From Dermacentor variabilis (lineage: Eukaryota > Arthropoda > Arachnida > Ixodida > Ixodidae), in contig NC_134569.1 in the NCBI RefSeq assembly GCF_050947875.1, forward strand, positions 190,646,067 to 190,710,066: 64,000 nucleotides of DNA, written 5' to 3'. The notes under the pieces were generated by a model. That model was not told the DNA's origin and searched no databases. It saw only the letters and a list, made by a program, of their open reading frames with translations. The position numbers were made by a program, and so were the translations under genes. This document shows positions 49,781 through 62,600 of this stretch, one piece after another. The stretch's first letter is position 1, and each line of letters opens with the position of its first letter.

Positions 49781-49803
49781 TTTACGCTATACTAAAACTC
49801 TCT
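49781..49803 (-). repeat. Right terminal inverted repeat of inserted element (23 bp)
   Basis: Reads TTT then ACGCTATACTAAAACTCTCT on the + strand, the exact complement of the left end, followed by AATATAG, where the resident sequence resumes. Confidence 0.9.
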
Positions 49804-52800
49804 AATATAGCGTACGCTAAGCAGCGCACGTTTTCTACAATTTTAGTTGGCCGGCGATATCTTCGGATCTCAGAGGCCATATGCCGTCGTTGCGGCTATT
49901 TCGCGCCTTTAGCGACAGGTGGCGCTGACATCTCGAACGTTTCTTTCGTTAGGCTTCGACTCGTTCGAAACGAGAAGCGAACTCGAAAACAGCACGAGGT
50001 TATCCATAATACTCTGTCGTCGAAGCGGCCTGAGACTAAGCGAAAGCCGTTTACACAGTCATTTGCTACGAACGAAGTGCATTTTACAAAAGCAACGCCA
50101 AATTCAATTCGAAGTGGGCAGCCGGGACCGCCGCCGTGTTTCCCGCAAGCTCCGCAAACCCCGCAAAAACGCTAACGCTAACTCGTTTGCGTTGCGTACG
50201 CCCGCTATACCCGCTATTTCGTTTAGCGTTCAGCGCATGCGCAGTGACGACCCGCTATTTTTTAGCGTACGCAATGGAATAGCGTACGCTTTACTAAAAC
50301 TGTCTAATATCTCGGGGGCGACGGAGTGGTGCGCCCAGTTCCTTGCAATGCCTCCAGATGGCGCTCGCCTACGCCGCGTCGGGCCGCACGCTGGAAGCCC
50401 CATTTCTTCCGGAAAGCCCCCCTTCGTGGCTAGCGTTCGCAGCCGACGTTTCCCGGTAAACATTACAGGTACAAATGCTCCAGTTGCCGGGAAGTGTGAG
50501 AAGCAGTCAGGGATCTTTGAATGCTGTCACGTGCCACTCTTAAACGCGAAGCATAAGCGTGCTCCATTTTTTAACAGATCTATTTGATATATTGCTGAAT
50601 AAAATGCAGAGGCAGAATAAACAACACAGGTCAAAAGCGGAGAAGGAGGAAAGCGAGCTGCCTGATCAGATGATGCATGAACGCAGGATGACGTCATGCT
50701 TTAGTGGAGGAGGGCTAAAAGTGCACGAGAGCCAGTTATCGGGGGCCGATCCACCACATACATCTTCAGGTCGAGCACGGGCGCATGATGGATAGCATTG
50801 CCGCAAAACGCAGCCAGCATTGTTTAGGTACTGCTATTTCAATAAGTATTTCAACAGTGGTTCTATGAATAAACACAATATACTTTCACGTGTTTCAATG
50901 TAGAAGTGTTCTTGGCCCTTATATCGCGTCTACTTGTATCCGCTGATGTACGCATGAATTTTCGAGGGCATGGGCATATGAGCAAAGGTAGGCTGCACAA
51001 GACAGCTAGGATTATGTTAAATGCTTTCTTCCAACCTTGTTGAGTGTTTGCCTATTGCACTTTTTTCTTGCGCTGATGAAATAATGTTGCGCAAGACTAG
51101 TGCATAAACACGCCTTCAGCAAAGCCGCATAATAGAGACGTAGCGGTTAAGAGATATAAATAAATAAGCATTAGTAGTGCTCGTCGTCTTATATTCGGTA
51201 TGCGGATAGTGTGTCACGAAGTAATTTGAAGAAAGTTTCGTAATTACTAGCAAGTTACACGTGCTTTTGCCTGTGCGTTGCTTTTATGTGATCGATTGTG
51301 CCCAGAAATGGTCAACTACGCAGTAATTTGAGGAGCAATTCTTACCGCCTTGTAGATCAACAGTCCAAAGATGTATTAAGAGTATGTACATCACCGGGAT
51401 ATTAAAAAATGCACACATCGATCCACTTTAATAAGATTGGGAAGCTTTCCAAGCATATTAGTGCCTATGCAAATAACGTAACGACAAAAGTTGCAATGTT
51501 CCAATACAGATTTTCATCAAGCAAACAAAAGAAAAGAAAAAAAAGAAAAGGTTGCAGGTGGCGTCCATTTATTTCTTCTACATTTGCGCTTATATTCGTT
51601 TTGGCGTGCTTCGATTTGTACTCCTGTGGTTGACGAGCATGTATTCGCAGTTGTGATAGGCCGTCGGTACGCCTGCGAAAGTGTTCTTTCAGAACTACCG
51701 GGCCAGAAGCGTATAGAAATCGTTGTATATTAATTACCCATTGCGTTTCATTTTCCTGTGCTGCCCTCTGCCGCAAACAGCTGGAAACATTTTCGAAGAG
51801 CGTCGGGGCTTTCGCCGGTTGATTTGTGTACCTGCGCCCACGGTGAGTGCGCTTCATGTGTGCGTTTCGCGGATCGATAATCATTAATAATGTTTTCTCC
51901 GGGCAGAATGTCGTTCGTGGAAGCCACGAAGCAGTCAATGACTACTGGGTGAGGGGGCCTGTGTGCGCTGTTGTGCAAACGGTGCGACCGATAAAGGCAC
52001 GTGAAGTTCCGTTTGCCGACAAGGCTGCCTTGGAGTTTGAGGTCGCTGATTTTAGACTTGAATCTCGCATTTGGTATTTTTGTTAAACATTATTATCACA
52101 TTTCGCATATTCAAAAGGTATTCGAGCGCAGCCTTCTACGCCGGATTTATCGAAGCGGTAAACTTGTTTGCGTAGACATCTACAGGCGCAGATCGTTGAG
52201 CGTCAGATATTCTGTAAAAGGTGCATCGCTGATATGAAATAATCTCTGAACGTAGCAAAACATACATATCTGCGCATATGTGCCGAGTTGTACCACCCGG
52301 AGACGCGACAATATGAGCTGCCGAGCCACTTCAACAATGGCAACTGTGATCCAGATAACATATTACGGGCTGTTAATTTATTTCTGATTCTCGCTTTCTT
52401 GAACTCCACCATACTCAGGAGTTTGCGCGTACCAGGAAACGTTTTTGAGAAAACTGTACTCGCATAATTTAAGTGCTCATTTACAGACCGTGTCGTTCTC
52501 TCGCGTAATGTTGGATGCCATCGGTGAGACAGATTGTACAACTGAGAGAGGCAGTTGTTTCTTCTTGTGTATACGAAATGCACCGGCTCTTGTTTCTCGC
52601 TTGACACAGAGGCAAACAATGCATCTCTGGAATTGTCAAATGTGTCGGCTTAGCTGCAAATATTGCCCCAACGATCTACGTAGCGAATGCGAACGGACAC
52701 ATACGGCAACGGTGGCGTACAGATTTTGGCACAACGCTGCGTCACCGCTTGCCGCTTATATTGTATACGCGCCTTGCGAAGTGGAGTGTAGTCGATTTCT

Positions 52801-53840
52801 AATCGCAAACGACAGCACTGAGCTATGAAAGGTCTTTCGTTCTTTCTAACTGCTTCCCTTTCAGCTCAAGTCCACCAAAAGTGTGTGCACGAGCACGACG
52901 GCATTAGGCTTAACATTCGCTAAACAGCATCAGCATTGACTCAAACTCCATGTGCACGGATGGCGCGGGAGGGTTGAATCTTGTGCATTTCAACCTTTAG
53001 GCATGTTTTTCCACACTTTGACGGCGATTAATACGATACACAAGCGAAGGCGCTGTCGCCATTTCGCGTCGTCAGTTTGATAGCCGATCGCTTAGGCTTC
53101 GTTGGCCGGCGCACTGATTTTCTCGGTGCTGTTGACAAGAAAGCCCGTCGCAGTGCGGCAACTCGCGCTCGTCGGCTGCGTCGTGTTCGGCCTGATATGA
53201 TATTGTGCTTTCAGTGACGCATTGTACTAAACTGTTGGTTACTCGTTGACGTGAGCGTCTTGTCGGTTTCGTATCGACCCAGTCTTACCGCGCCTTGAAT
53301 GAGTACGTGAAGCCACGCGCGCGCTGCCACCACCAGCATGTGAGGGCCGACCTTGCAACAAGACTTCGTCCTCAACGTGATATTTTAAAGCGTTGCCCAA
53401 GTATAACTCAAGGGCTTTTGGTTAATGAATTGACCAGCCATCAGCGAAGGGCGCAGTCCATACGACAACCTAGTCGCCTTTTGTTTAAAAGTTGACTTGC
53501 AGTCTTAAGCTACACATATTTTCGGCACCGCGCTGACGCTGATGAGCTACCAGTGGAGTTTCAAGGCAATACATGACACGAGCGTTTCTAGCCGCGTGCG
53601 TCCGAGCGCTTACTTTTTTTCTTTTCTTTTACAGGGGACTTTCCCGGCACGCGGGGTTGCGCACGACCCTTCCAAGATGTTTCGCGACTAACCCGCTAGG
53701 CCTGGCCGCATGCGCCGTCGCACCATGAAAAGTCCAGATTTGCCTCAGGCGAGAAGGGAACAAAAGGATTCCGGAGTAGGTAAGTGGGAGAAAGCGTTCC
53801 CGCACACAAAACACGATGTTAACATGCGAAATGTCACCGA

Positions 53841-54028
53841 AGTCGTGGCGCAGTGGTTAGGGCGCCGGCCTCGGCTTCGGGAGGTGGCGGGTTCGAATCC
53901 CACCGCCGGCGGAGACCCACCGCATAAAGGGTACAAGTGTCTCCCCTGCCCGGAGCATGGCTCCAATTCGTGGGATGTGCACTTGGGGGGCGCTGCTAAC
54001 TCCGCTGCGTCATTCTTCAAACCAGCTT
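53841..54028 (+). mobile_element. tRNA-derived SINE, unit 9 copy
   Basis: Box A starts at 53846. It lies about 4 kb downstream of the nested insertion and is unaffected by it. Confidence 0.7.
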
Positions 54029-55314
54029 AAAGTGGCTAGAAGCATGACGCTCTGTGGTTGCTGACATAACTCATTCGGTCGTAGACCTGAGTGGTATGTC
54101 TGGCAATTCACGCGTAAATTAATCCCCACCAAAAAATACCGGCGTTGCCGTAACAGTAGCGGAGGTTGCGGCAAAAAATCGCCACCGGTGCCTCTTCTTT
54201 TTTTCTTTTCACCCCCAAAACATGTCCTTCTTTTAACCGTGAAGCTACGCTTTATGTCCGCGATAACGAGAACAAGGAATGATATTTTATATAGCTTAAA
54301 AGTCTATATATTGCGGACAAATATCGGTGTATATAAGCATGGGGACTATGTGGGTGCCGTGAAGAAAACGTTTTGTTGAAATCTTTGTGTACTTCAGACG
54401 CTTAGAAAAAAAAAGTCGACTGCTAGCCGGTGTAGGAACATTGTAAGTTGATTAATGCCACCCTATGTATCAGTGAAATAGAAATTCTATACAAAATGAC
54501 TATACAGTTTAGGCGGCCCATACCGCAATCGATTCACTGTTTTCTTTCGCGGCTGATGTCAGTTATGACTGGCTAAGACCAAAGTCAAACTCTGAAACGA
54601 TAGCTCGGTGTACATTCGGTGATGAAATGTAGCCTTTATTTACCAATTTCGCCTAGTTTCAATGATCGTCAGCCTACCGATCACAATTTCAAACTGGAGG
54701 CGATTCAACTTTGACCATTGGGTATCTGCTGGTTGTGGTATCGACGAGAATAGCGCAAGAGCCTCTTGGTATGTGCCAAAATTGTCAATTTTCTGCCTGT
54801 TGCAATATGGACACGTAGAGGACTTGAGGAACTAGGAACGTGTTCGAACTAAAACATACGCGTTCAGTATGCGATATAGAAATGGTCCAATTCATGACCA
54901 GTCGTCGATAAATAATGTGCCACGTTTACGCCAGGTATACGTACTCCTAACAAGCTGCTTGAGCCAACTTTAACGCGATAGCGTTAAGGGCCCGGTGTCC
55001 CCCCAAAATCTGGTGTCGGAACCCCGCGTCGGACGTCGTTTTCGACAAAATGATTTTCAAACCAGCCATAACCAAGGTCCTCCATTTGGCGCAAGAAGGC
55101 GATTTAATTGAATGCCTCAATCTGAAATACGCCGAAAAATTGTAACGTATGACATACACACAAACCGACAGACATGATAGTGGCGGATTGTAATTTTACA
55201 ATCCGAGAAAATATAACTATGTTACGCGAAAACTCAAAGAAACGCCTTTCCCAGCGCTTCACCATTGATGGACCGCCAACGGAGTCCGCCATTTGCAGGC
55301 GCCGGCTCGTGAGT

Positions 55315-55865
55315 AGACAGTTTTAGTTTAGCGTGCGCAACTATAGCGTACGCTATACGCTATAATATAGCGTACGCTAAGCAGCGCACGTTTTCTACAA
55401 TTTTAGTTGGCCGGCGATATCTTCGGATCTCAGAGGCCATATGCCGTCGTTGCGGCTATTTCGCGCCTTTAGCGACAGGTGGCGCTGACATCTCGAACGT
55501 TTCTTTCGTTAGGCTTCGACTCGTTCGAAACGAGAAGCGAACTCGAAAACAGCACGAGGTTATCCATAATACTCTGTCGTCGAAGCGGCCTGAGACTAAG
55601 CGAAAGCCGTTTACACAGTCATTTGCTACGAACGAAGTGCATTTTACAAAAGCAACGCCAAATTCAATTCGAAGTGGGCAGCCGGGACCGCCGCCGTGTT
55701 TCCCGCAAGCTCCGCAAACCCCGCAAAAACGCCAACGCTAACTCGTTTGCGTTGCGTACGCCCGCTATACCCGCTATTTCGTTTAGCGTTCAGCGCATGC
55801 GCAGTGACGACCCGCTATTTTTTAGCGTACGCAATGGAATAGCGTACGCTATACTAAAACTGTCT
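55315..55865. mobile_element. MITE-like block, unit 10 copy (551 bp)
   Basis: Carries ACGCCAACGCTAAC in place of ACGCTAACGCTAAC, shared only with unit 11, and the GCTATACTAAAACTGTCT right end. Confidence 0.6.
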
Positions 55866-58800
55866 AATATCTCGGGGGCGACGGAGTGGTGCGCCCAGTT
55901 CCTTGCAATGCCTCCAGATGGCGCTCGCCTACGCAGCGTCGGGCCGCACGCTGGAAGCCCCATTTCTTCCGGAAAGCCCCCCTTCGTGGCTAGCGTTCGC
56001 AGCCGACGTTTCCCGGTAAACATTACAGGTACAAATGCTCCAGTTGCCGGGAAGTGTGAGAAGCAGTCAGGGATCTTTGAATGCTGTCACGTGCCACTCT
56101 TAAACGCGAAGCATAAGCGTGCTCCATTTTTTAACAGATCTATTTGATATATTGCTGAATAAAATGCAGAGGCAGAATAAACAACACAGGTCAAAAGGGG
56201 AGAAGGAGGAAAGCGAGCTGCCTGATCAGATGATGCATGAACGCAGGATGACGTCATGCTTTAGTGGAGGAGGGCTAAAAGTGCACGAGAGCCAGTTATC
56301 GGGGGCCGATCCACCACATACATCTTCAGGTCGAGCACGGGCGCATGATGGATAGCATTGCCGCAAAACGCAGCCAGCATTGTTTAGGTACTGCTATTTC
56401 AATAAGTATTTCAACAGTGGTTCTATGAATAAACACAATATACTTTCACGTGTTTCAATGTAGAAGTGTTCTTGGCCCTTATATCGCGTCTACTTGTATC
56501 CGCTGATGTACGCATGAATTTTCGAGGGCATGGGCATATGAGCAAAGGTAGGCTGCACAAGACAGCTAGGATTATGTTAAATGCTTTCTTCCAACCTTGT
56601 TGAGTGTTTGCCTATTGCACTTTTTTCTTGCGCTGATGAAATAATGTTGCGCAAGACTAGTGCATAAACACGCCTTCAGCAAAGCCGCATAATAGAGACG
56701 TAGCGGTTAAGAGATATAAATAAATAAGCATTAGTAGTGCTCGTCGTCTTATATTCGGTATGCGGATAGTGTGTCACGAAGTAATTTGAAGAAAGTTTCG
56801 TAATTACTAGCAAGTTACACGTGCTTTTGCCTGTGCGTTGCTTTTATGTGATCGATTGTGCCCAGAAATGGTCAACTACGCAGTAATTTGAGGAGCAATT
56901 CTTACCGCCTTGTAGATCAACAGTCCAAAGATGTATTAAGAGTATGTACATCATCGGGATATTAAAAAATGCACACATCGATCCACTTTAATAAGATTGG
57001 GAAGCTTTCCAAGCATATTAGTGCCTATGCAAATAACGTAACGACAAAAGTTGCAATGTTCCAATACAGATTTTCATCAAGCAAACAAAAGAAAAGAAAA
57101 AAAAGAAAAGGTCGCAGGTGGCGTCCATTTATTTCTTCTACATTTGCGCTTATATTCGTTTTGGCGTGCTTCGATTTGTACTCCTGTGGTTGACGAGCAT
57201 GTATTCACAGTTGTGAAAGGCCGTCGGTACGCCTGCGAAAGTGTTCTTTCAGAACTACCGGGCCAGAAGCGTTTAGAAATCGTTGTATATTAATTACCCA
57301 TTGCGTTTCATTTTCCTGTGCTGCCCTCTGCCGCAAACAGCTGGAAACATTTTCGAAGGGCGTCGGGGCTTTCGCCGGTTGATTTGTGTACCTGCGCCCA
57401 CGGTGAGTGCGCTTCATGTGTGCGTTTCGCGGATCGATAATCATTAATAATGTTTTCTCCGGGCAGAATGTCGTTCGTGGAAGCCACGAAGCAGTCAATG
57501 ACTACCGGGTGAGGGGGCCTGTGTGCGCTGTTGTGCAAACGGTGCGACCGATAAAGGCACGTGAAGTTCCGTTTGCCGACAAGGCTGCCTTGGAGTTTGA
57601 GGTCGCTGATTTTAGACTTGAATCTCGCATTTGGTATTTTTGTTAAACATTATTATCACATTTCGCATATTCAAAAGGTATTCGAGCGCAGCCTTCTACG
57701 CCGGATTTATCGAAGCGGTAAACTTGTTTGCGTAGACATCTACAGGCGCAGATCGTTGAGCGTCAGATATTCTGTAAAAGGTGCATCGCTGATATGAAAT
57801 AATCTCTGAACGTAGCAAAACATACATATCTGCGCATATGTGCCGAGTTGTACCACCCGGAGACGCGACAATATGAGCTGCCGAGCCACTTCAACAATGG
57901 CAACTGTGATCCAGATAACATATTACGGGCTGTTAATTTATTTCTGATTCTCGCTTTCTTGAACTCCATCATACTCAGCAGTTTGCGCGTACCAGGAAAC
58001 GTTTTTGAGAAAACTGTGCTCGCATAATTTAAGAGCTCATTTACAGACCGTGTCGTTCTCTCGCGTAAAGTTGGATGCCATCGGTGAGACAGACTGTACA
58101 ACTGAGAGAGGCAGTTGTTTCTTCTTGTGTATACGAAATGCACCGGCTCTTGTTTCTCGCTTGACACAGAGGCAAACAATGCATCTCTGGAATTGTCAAA
58201 TGTGTCGGCTTAGCTGCAAATATTGCCCCAACGATCTACGTAGCGAATGTGAACGGACACATACGGCAACGGTGGCGTACAGATTTTGGCACAACGCTGC
58301 GTCACCACTTGCCGCTTATAGTGTATACGCGCCTTGCGAAGTGGAGTGTAGTCGACTTCTAATCGCGAACGACAGCACTGAGCTATGAAAGCTCTTTCAT
58401 TCTTTCTAACTGCTTCCCTTTCAGCTCAAGTCAACCAAAAGTGTGTGCACGAGCACGACGGCATTAGGCTTAACATTCGCTGAACAGCATCAGCATTGAC
58501 TCAAACTTCATGTGCACGGATGGCGCGGGAGGGTTGAATCTTGTGCATTTCAACCTTTAGGCATGTTTTTCCACACTTTGACGGCGATTAATACGATACA
58601 CAAGCGAAGGCGCTGTCGCCATTTCGCGTCGTCAGTTTGATAGCCGATCGCTTAGGCTTCGTTGGCCGGCGCACTGATTTTCTCGGTGCTGTTGACAAGA
58701 AAGCCCGTCGCAGTGCGGCAACTCGCGCTCGTCGGCTGCGTCGTGTTCGGCCTGATATGATATTGTGCTTTCAGTGACGCATTGTACTAAACTGTTGGTT

Positions 58801-59400
58801 ACTCGTTGACGTGAGCGTCTTGTCGGTTTCGTATCGACCCAGTCTTACCGCGCCTTGAATGAGTACGTGAAGCCACGCGCGCGCTGCCACCACCAGCATG
58901 TGAGGGCCGACCTTGCAACAAGACTTCGTCCTCAACGTGATATTTTAAAGCGTTGCCCAAGTATAACTCAAGGGCTTTTGGTTAATGAATTGACCAGCCA
59001 TCAGCGAAGGGCGCAGTCCATACGACAACCTAGTCGCCTTTTGTTTAAAAGTTGACTTGCAGTCTTAAGCTACACATATTTTCGGCACCGCGCTGACGCT
59101 GACGAGCTACCAGTGGAGTTTCAAGGCAATACATGACACGAGCGTTTCTAGCCGCGTGCGTCCGAGCGCTTACTTTTTTTCTTTTCTTTTACAGGGGACT
59201 TTCCCGGCACGCGGGGTTGCGCACGACCCTTCCAAGATGTTTCGCGACTAACCCGCTAGGCCTGGCCGCATGCGCCGTCGCACCATGAAAAGTCCAGATT
59301 TGCCTCAGGCGAGAAGGGAACAAAAGGATTCCGGAGTAGGTAAGTGGGAGAAAGCGTTCCCGCACACAAAACACGATGTTAACATGCGAAATGTCACCGA

Positions 59401-59588
59401 AGTCGTGGCGCAGTGGTTAGGGCGCCGGCCTCGGCTTCGGGAGGTGGCGGGTTCGAATCCCACCGCCGGCGGAGACCCACCGCATAAAGGGTACAAGTGT
59501 CTCCCCTGCCCGGAGCATGGCTCCAATTCGTGGGATGTGCACTTGGGGGGCGCTGCTAACTCCGCTGCGTCATTCTTCAAACCAGCTT
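59401..59588 (+). mobile_element. tRNA-derived SINE, unit 10 copy
   Basis: Box A starts at 59406. This is the last copy; unit 11 is cut before its SINE. Confidence 0.7.
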
Positions 59589-59685
59589 AAAGTGGCTAGA
59601 AGCATGACGCTCTGTGGTTGCTGACATAACTCATTCGGTCGTAGACCTGAGTGGTATGTCTGGCAATTCACGCGTAAATTAATCC

Positions 59686-62600
59686 CCACCAAAAAATACC
59701 GGCGTTGCCGTAACAGTAGCGGAGGTTGCGGCAAAAAATCGCCACCGGTGCCTCTTCTTTTTTTCTTTTCACCCCCAAAACATGTCCTTCTTTTAACCGT
59801 GAAGCTACGCTTTATGTCCGCGATAACGAGAACAAGGAATGATATTTTATATAGCTTAAAAGTCTATATATTGCGGACAAATATCGGTGTATATAAGCAT
59901 GGGGACTATGTGGGTGCCGTGAAGAAAACGTTTTGTTGAAATCTTTGTGTACTTCAGACGCTTAGAAAAAAAAAGTCGACTGCTAGCCGGTGTAGGAACA
60001 TTGTAAGTTGATTAATGCCACCCTATGTATCAGTGAAATAGAAATTCTATACAAAATGACTATACAGTTTAGGCGGCCCATACCGCAATCGATTCACTGT
60101 TTTCTTTCGCGGCTGATGTCAGTTATGACTGGCTAAGACCAAAGTCAAACTCTGAAACGATAGCTCGGTGTACATTCGGTGATGAAATGTAGCCTTTATT
60201 TACCAATTTCGCCTAGTTTCAATGATCGTCAGCCTACCGATCACAATTTCAAACTGGAGGCGATTCAACTTTGACCATTGGGTATCTGCTGGTTGTGGTA
60301 TCGACGAGAATAGCGCAAGAGCCTCTTGGTATGTGCCAAAATTGTCAATTTTCTGCCTGTTGCAATATGGACACGTAGAGGACTTGAGGAACTAGGAACG
60401 TGTTCGAACTAAAACATACGCGTTCAGTATGCGATATAGAAATGGTCCAATTCATGACCAGTCGTCGATAAATAATGTGCCACGTTTACGCCAGGTATAC
60501 GTACTCCTAACAAGCTGCTTGAGCCAACTTTAACGCGATAGCGTTAAGGGCCCGGTGTCCCCCCAAAATCTGGTGTCGGAACCCCGCGTCGGACGTCGTT
60601 TTCGACAAAATGATTTTCAAACCAGCCATAACCAAGGTCCTCCATTTGGCGCAAGAAGGCGATTTAATTGAATGCCTCAATCTGAAATACGCCGAAAAAT
60701 TGTAACGTATGACATACACACAAACCGACAGACATGATAGTGGCGGATTGTAATTTTACAATCCGAGAAAATATAACTATGTTACGCGAAAACTCAAAGA
60801 AACGCCTTTCCCAGCGCTTCACCATTGATGGACCGCCAACGGAGTCCGCCATTTGCAGGCGCCGGCTCGTGAGTAGACAGTTTTAGTTTAGCGTGCGCAA
60901 CTATAGCGTACGCTATACGCTATAATATAGCGTACGCTAAGCAGCGCACGTTTTCTACAATTTTAGTTGGCCGGCGATATCTTCGGATCTCAGAGGCCAT
61001 ATGCCGTCGTTGCGGCTATTTCGCGCCTTTAGCGACAGGTGGCGCTGACATCTCGAACGTTTCTTTCGTTAGGCTTCGACTCGTTCGAAACGAGAAGCGA
61101 ACTCGAAAACAGCACGAGGTTATCCATAATACTCTGTCGTCGAAGCGGCCTGAGACTAAGCGAAAGCCGTTTACACAGTCATTTGCTACGAACGAAGTGC
61201 ATTTTACAAAAGCAACGCCAAATTCAATTCGAAGTGGGCAGCCGGGACCGCCGCCGTGTTTCCCGCAAGCTCCGCAAACCCCGCAAAAACGCCAACGCTA
61301 ACTCGTTTGCGTTGCGTACGCCCGCTATACCCGCTATTTCGTTTAGCGTTCAGCGCATGCGCAGTGACGACCCGCTATTTTTTAGCGTACGCAATGGAAT
61401 AGCGTACGCTATACTAAAACTGTCTAATATCTCGGGGGCGACGGAGTGGTGCGCCCAGTTCCTTGCAATGCCTCCAGATGGCGCTCGCCTACGCAGCGTC
61501 GGGCCGCACGCTGGAAGCCCCATTTCTTCCGGAAAGCCCCCCTTCGTGGCTAGCGTTCGCAGCCGACGTTTCCCGGTAAACATTACAGGTACAAATGCTC
61601 CAGTTGCCGGGAAGTGTGAGAAGCAGTCAGGGATCTTTGAATGCTGTCACGTGCCACTCTTAAACGCGAAGCATAAGCGTGCTCCATTTTTTAACAGATC
61701 TATTTGATATATTGCTGAATAAAATGCAGAGGCAGAATAAACAACACAGGTCAAAAGGGGAGAAGGAGGAAAGCGAGCTGCCTGATCAGATGATGCATGA
61801 ACGCAGGATGACGTCATGCTTTAGTGGAGGAGGGCTAAAAGTGCACGAGAGCCAGTTATCGGGGGCCGATCCACCACATACATCTTCAGGTCGAGCACGG
61901 GCGCATGATGGATAGCATTGCCGCAAAACGCAGCCAGCATTGTTTAGGTACTGCTATTTCAATAAGTATTTCAACAGTGGTTCTATGAATAAACACAATA
62001 TACTTTCACGTGTTTCAATGTAGAAGTGTTCTTGGCCCTTATATCGCGTCTACTTGTATCCGCTGATGTACGCATGAATTTTCGAGGGCATGGGCATATG
62101 AGCAAAGGTAGGCTGCACAAGACAGCTAGGATTATGTTAAATGCTTTCTTCCAACCTTGTTGAGTGTTTGCCTATTGCACTTTTTTCTTGCGCTGATGAA
62201 ATAATGTTGCGCAAGACTAGTGCATAAACACGCCTTCAGCAAAGCCGCATAATAGAGACGTAGCGGTTAAGAGATATAAATAAATAAGCATTAGTAGTGC
62301 TCGTCGTCTTATATTCGGTATGCGGATAGTGTGTCACGAAGTAATTTGAAGAAAGTTTCGTAATTACTAGCAAGTTACACGTGCTTTTGCCTGTGCGTTG
62401 CTTTTATGTGATCGATTGTGCCCAGAAATGGTCAACTACGCAGTAATTTGAGGAGCAATTCTTACCGCCTTGTAGATCAACAGTCCAAAGATGTATTAAG
62501 AGTATGTACATCATCGGGATATTAAAAAATGCACACATCGATCCACTTTAATAAGATTGGGAAGCTTTCCAAGCATATTAGTGCCTATGCAAATAACGTA

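Larger units (their letters stand above)
45716..49803. mobile_element. Inverted-repeat DNA transposon inserted in unit 9 (PIF/Harbinger-like, non-autonomous)
   Basis: Comparison with ten uninterrupted units defines the insertion exactly. The ends are perfect 23-bp inverted repeats starting AGAGAGTTTTAGTATAGCGT. The flanks duplicate AAT; TAATA with ends starting GAGAG, or TAA with asymmetric ends, are equally possible readings because the target CTATAATATAG is repetitive. Without the nested LINE the element is about 1191 bp. Inside the ends lie GCGTTA repeats. The + strand keeps the start of a Myb/SANT-like protein (49147-49317). The - strand keeps a peptide (49454-49344) that resembles the start of a PIF/Harbinger transposase. 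The two face each other, as expected if the middle of an autonomous two-gene element was deleted. The element and its boundaries are clear; the superfamily is an inference. Confidence 0.8.
45664..50305. mobile_element. MITE-like block, unit 9 copy, split by insertion
   Basis: The left part 45664-45715 and the right part from 49804 to 50305 rejoin to a normal 551-bp block when the insertion and one copy of its 3-bp duplication are removed. The break lies between the two TAGCGTACGCTA palindromes, in CTATAATATAG. Right end CTTTACTAAAACTGTCT. Confidence 0.7.
44475..54125. repeat. Macrosatellite unit 9, interrupted (9651 bp)
   Basis: Tandem copy expanded by a single 4091-bp insertion (element 45716-49803 plus a 3-bp duplication). 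Removing it leaves exactly 5560 bp, the length of units 5, 6, 7 and 10. Outside the insertion the unit is normal. The 5' part shares CGCAATGGATTC with unit 8. The 3' part shares CTGTTGGTTACTCG near 53232, CCTGGCCGC near 53703 and CATCAGCGAAGG near 53440 with unit 10. Confidence 0.97.
54126..59685. repeat. Macrosatellite unit 10 (5560 bp)
   Basis: Tandem copy that I could not tell apart from unit 11 over the 4.3 kb available. Changes seen only in these two units include CTAAAACATACG near 54850, GATATAGAAATGG, CTACGCAGCGTCG near 55932, TCAAAAGGGGAG, ACATCATCGGG and CTACCGGG near 57505. TTTTCACCCCC near 54207 is also shared by both. Confidence 0.97.
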
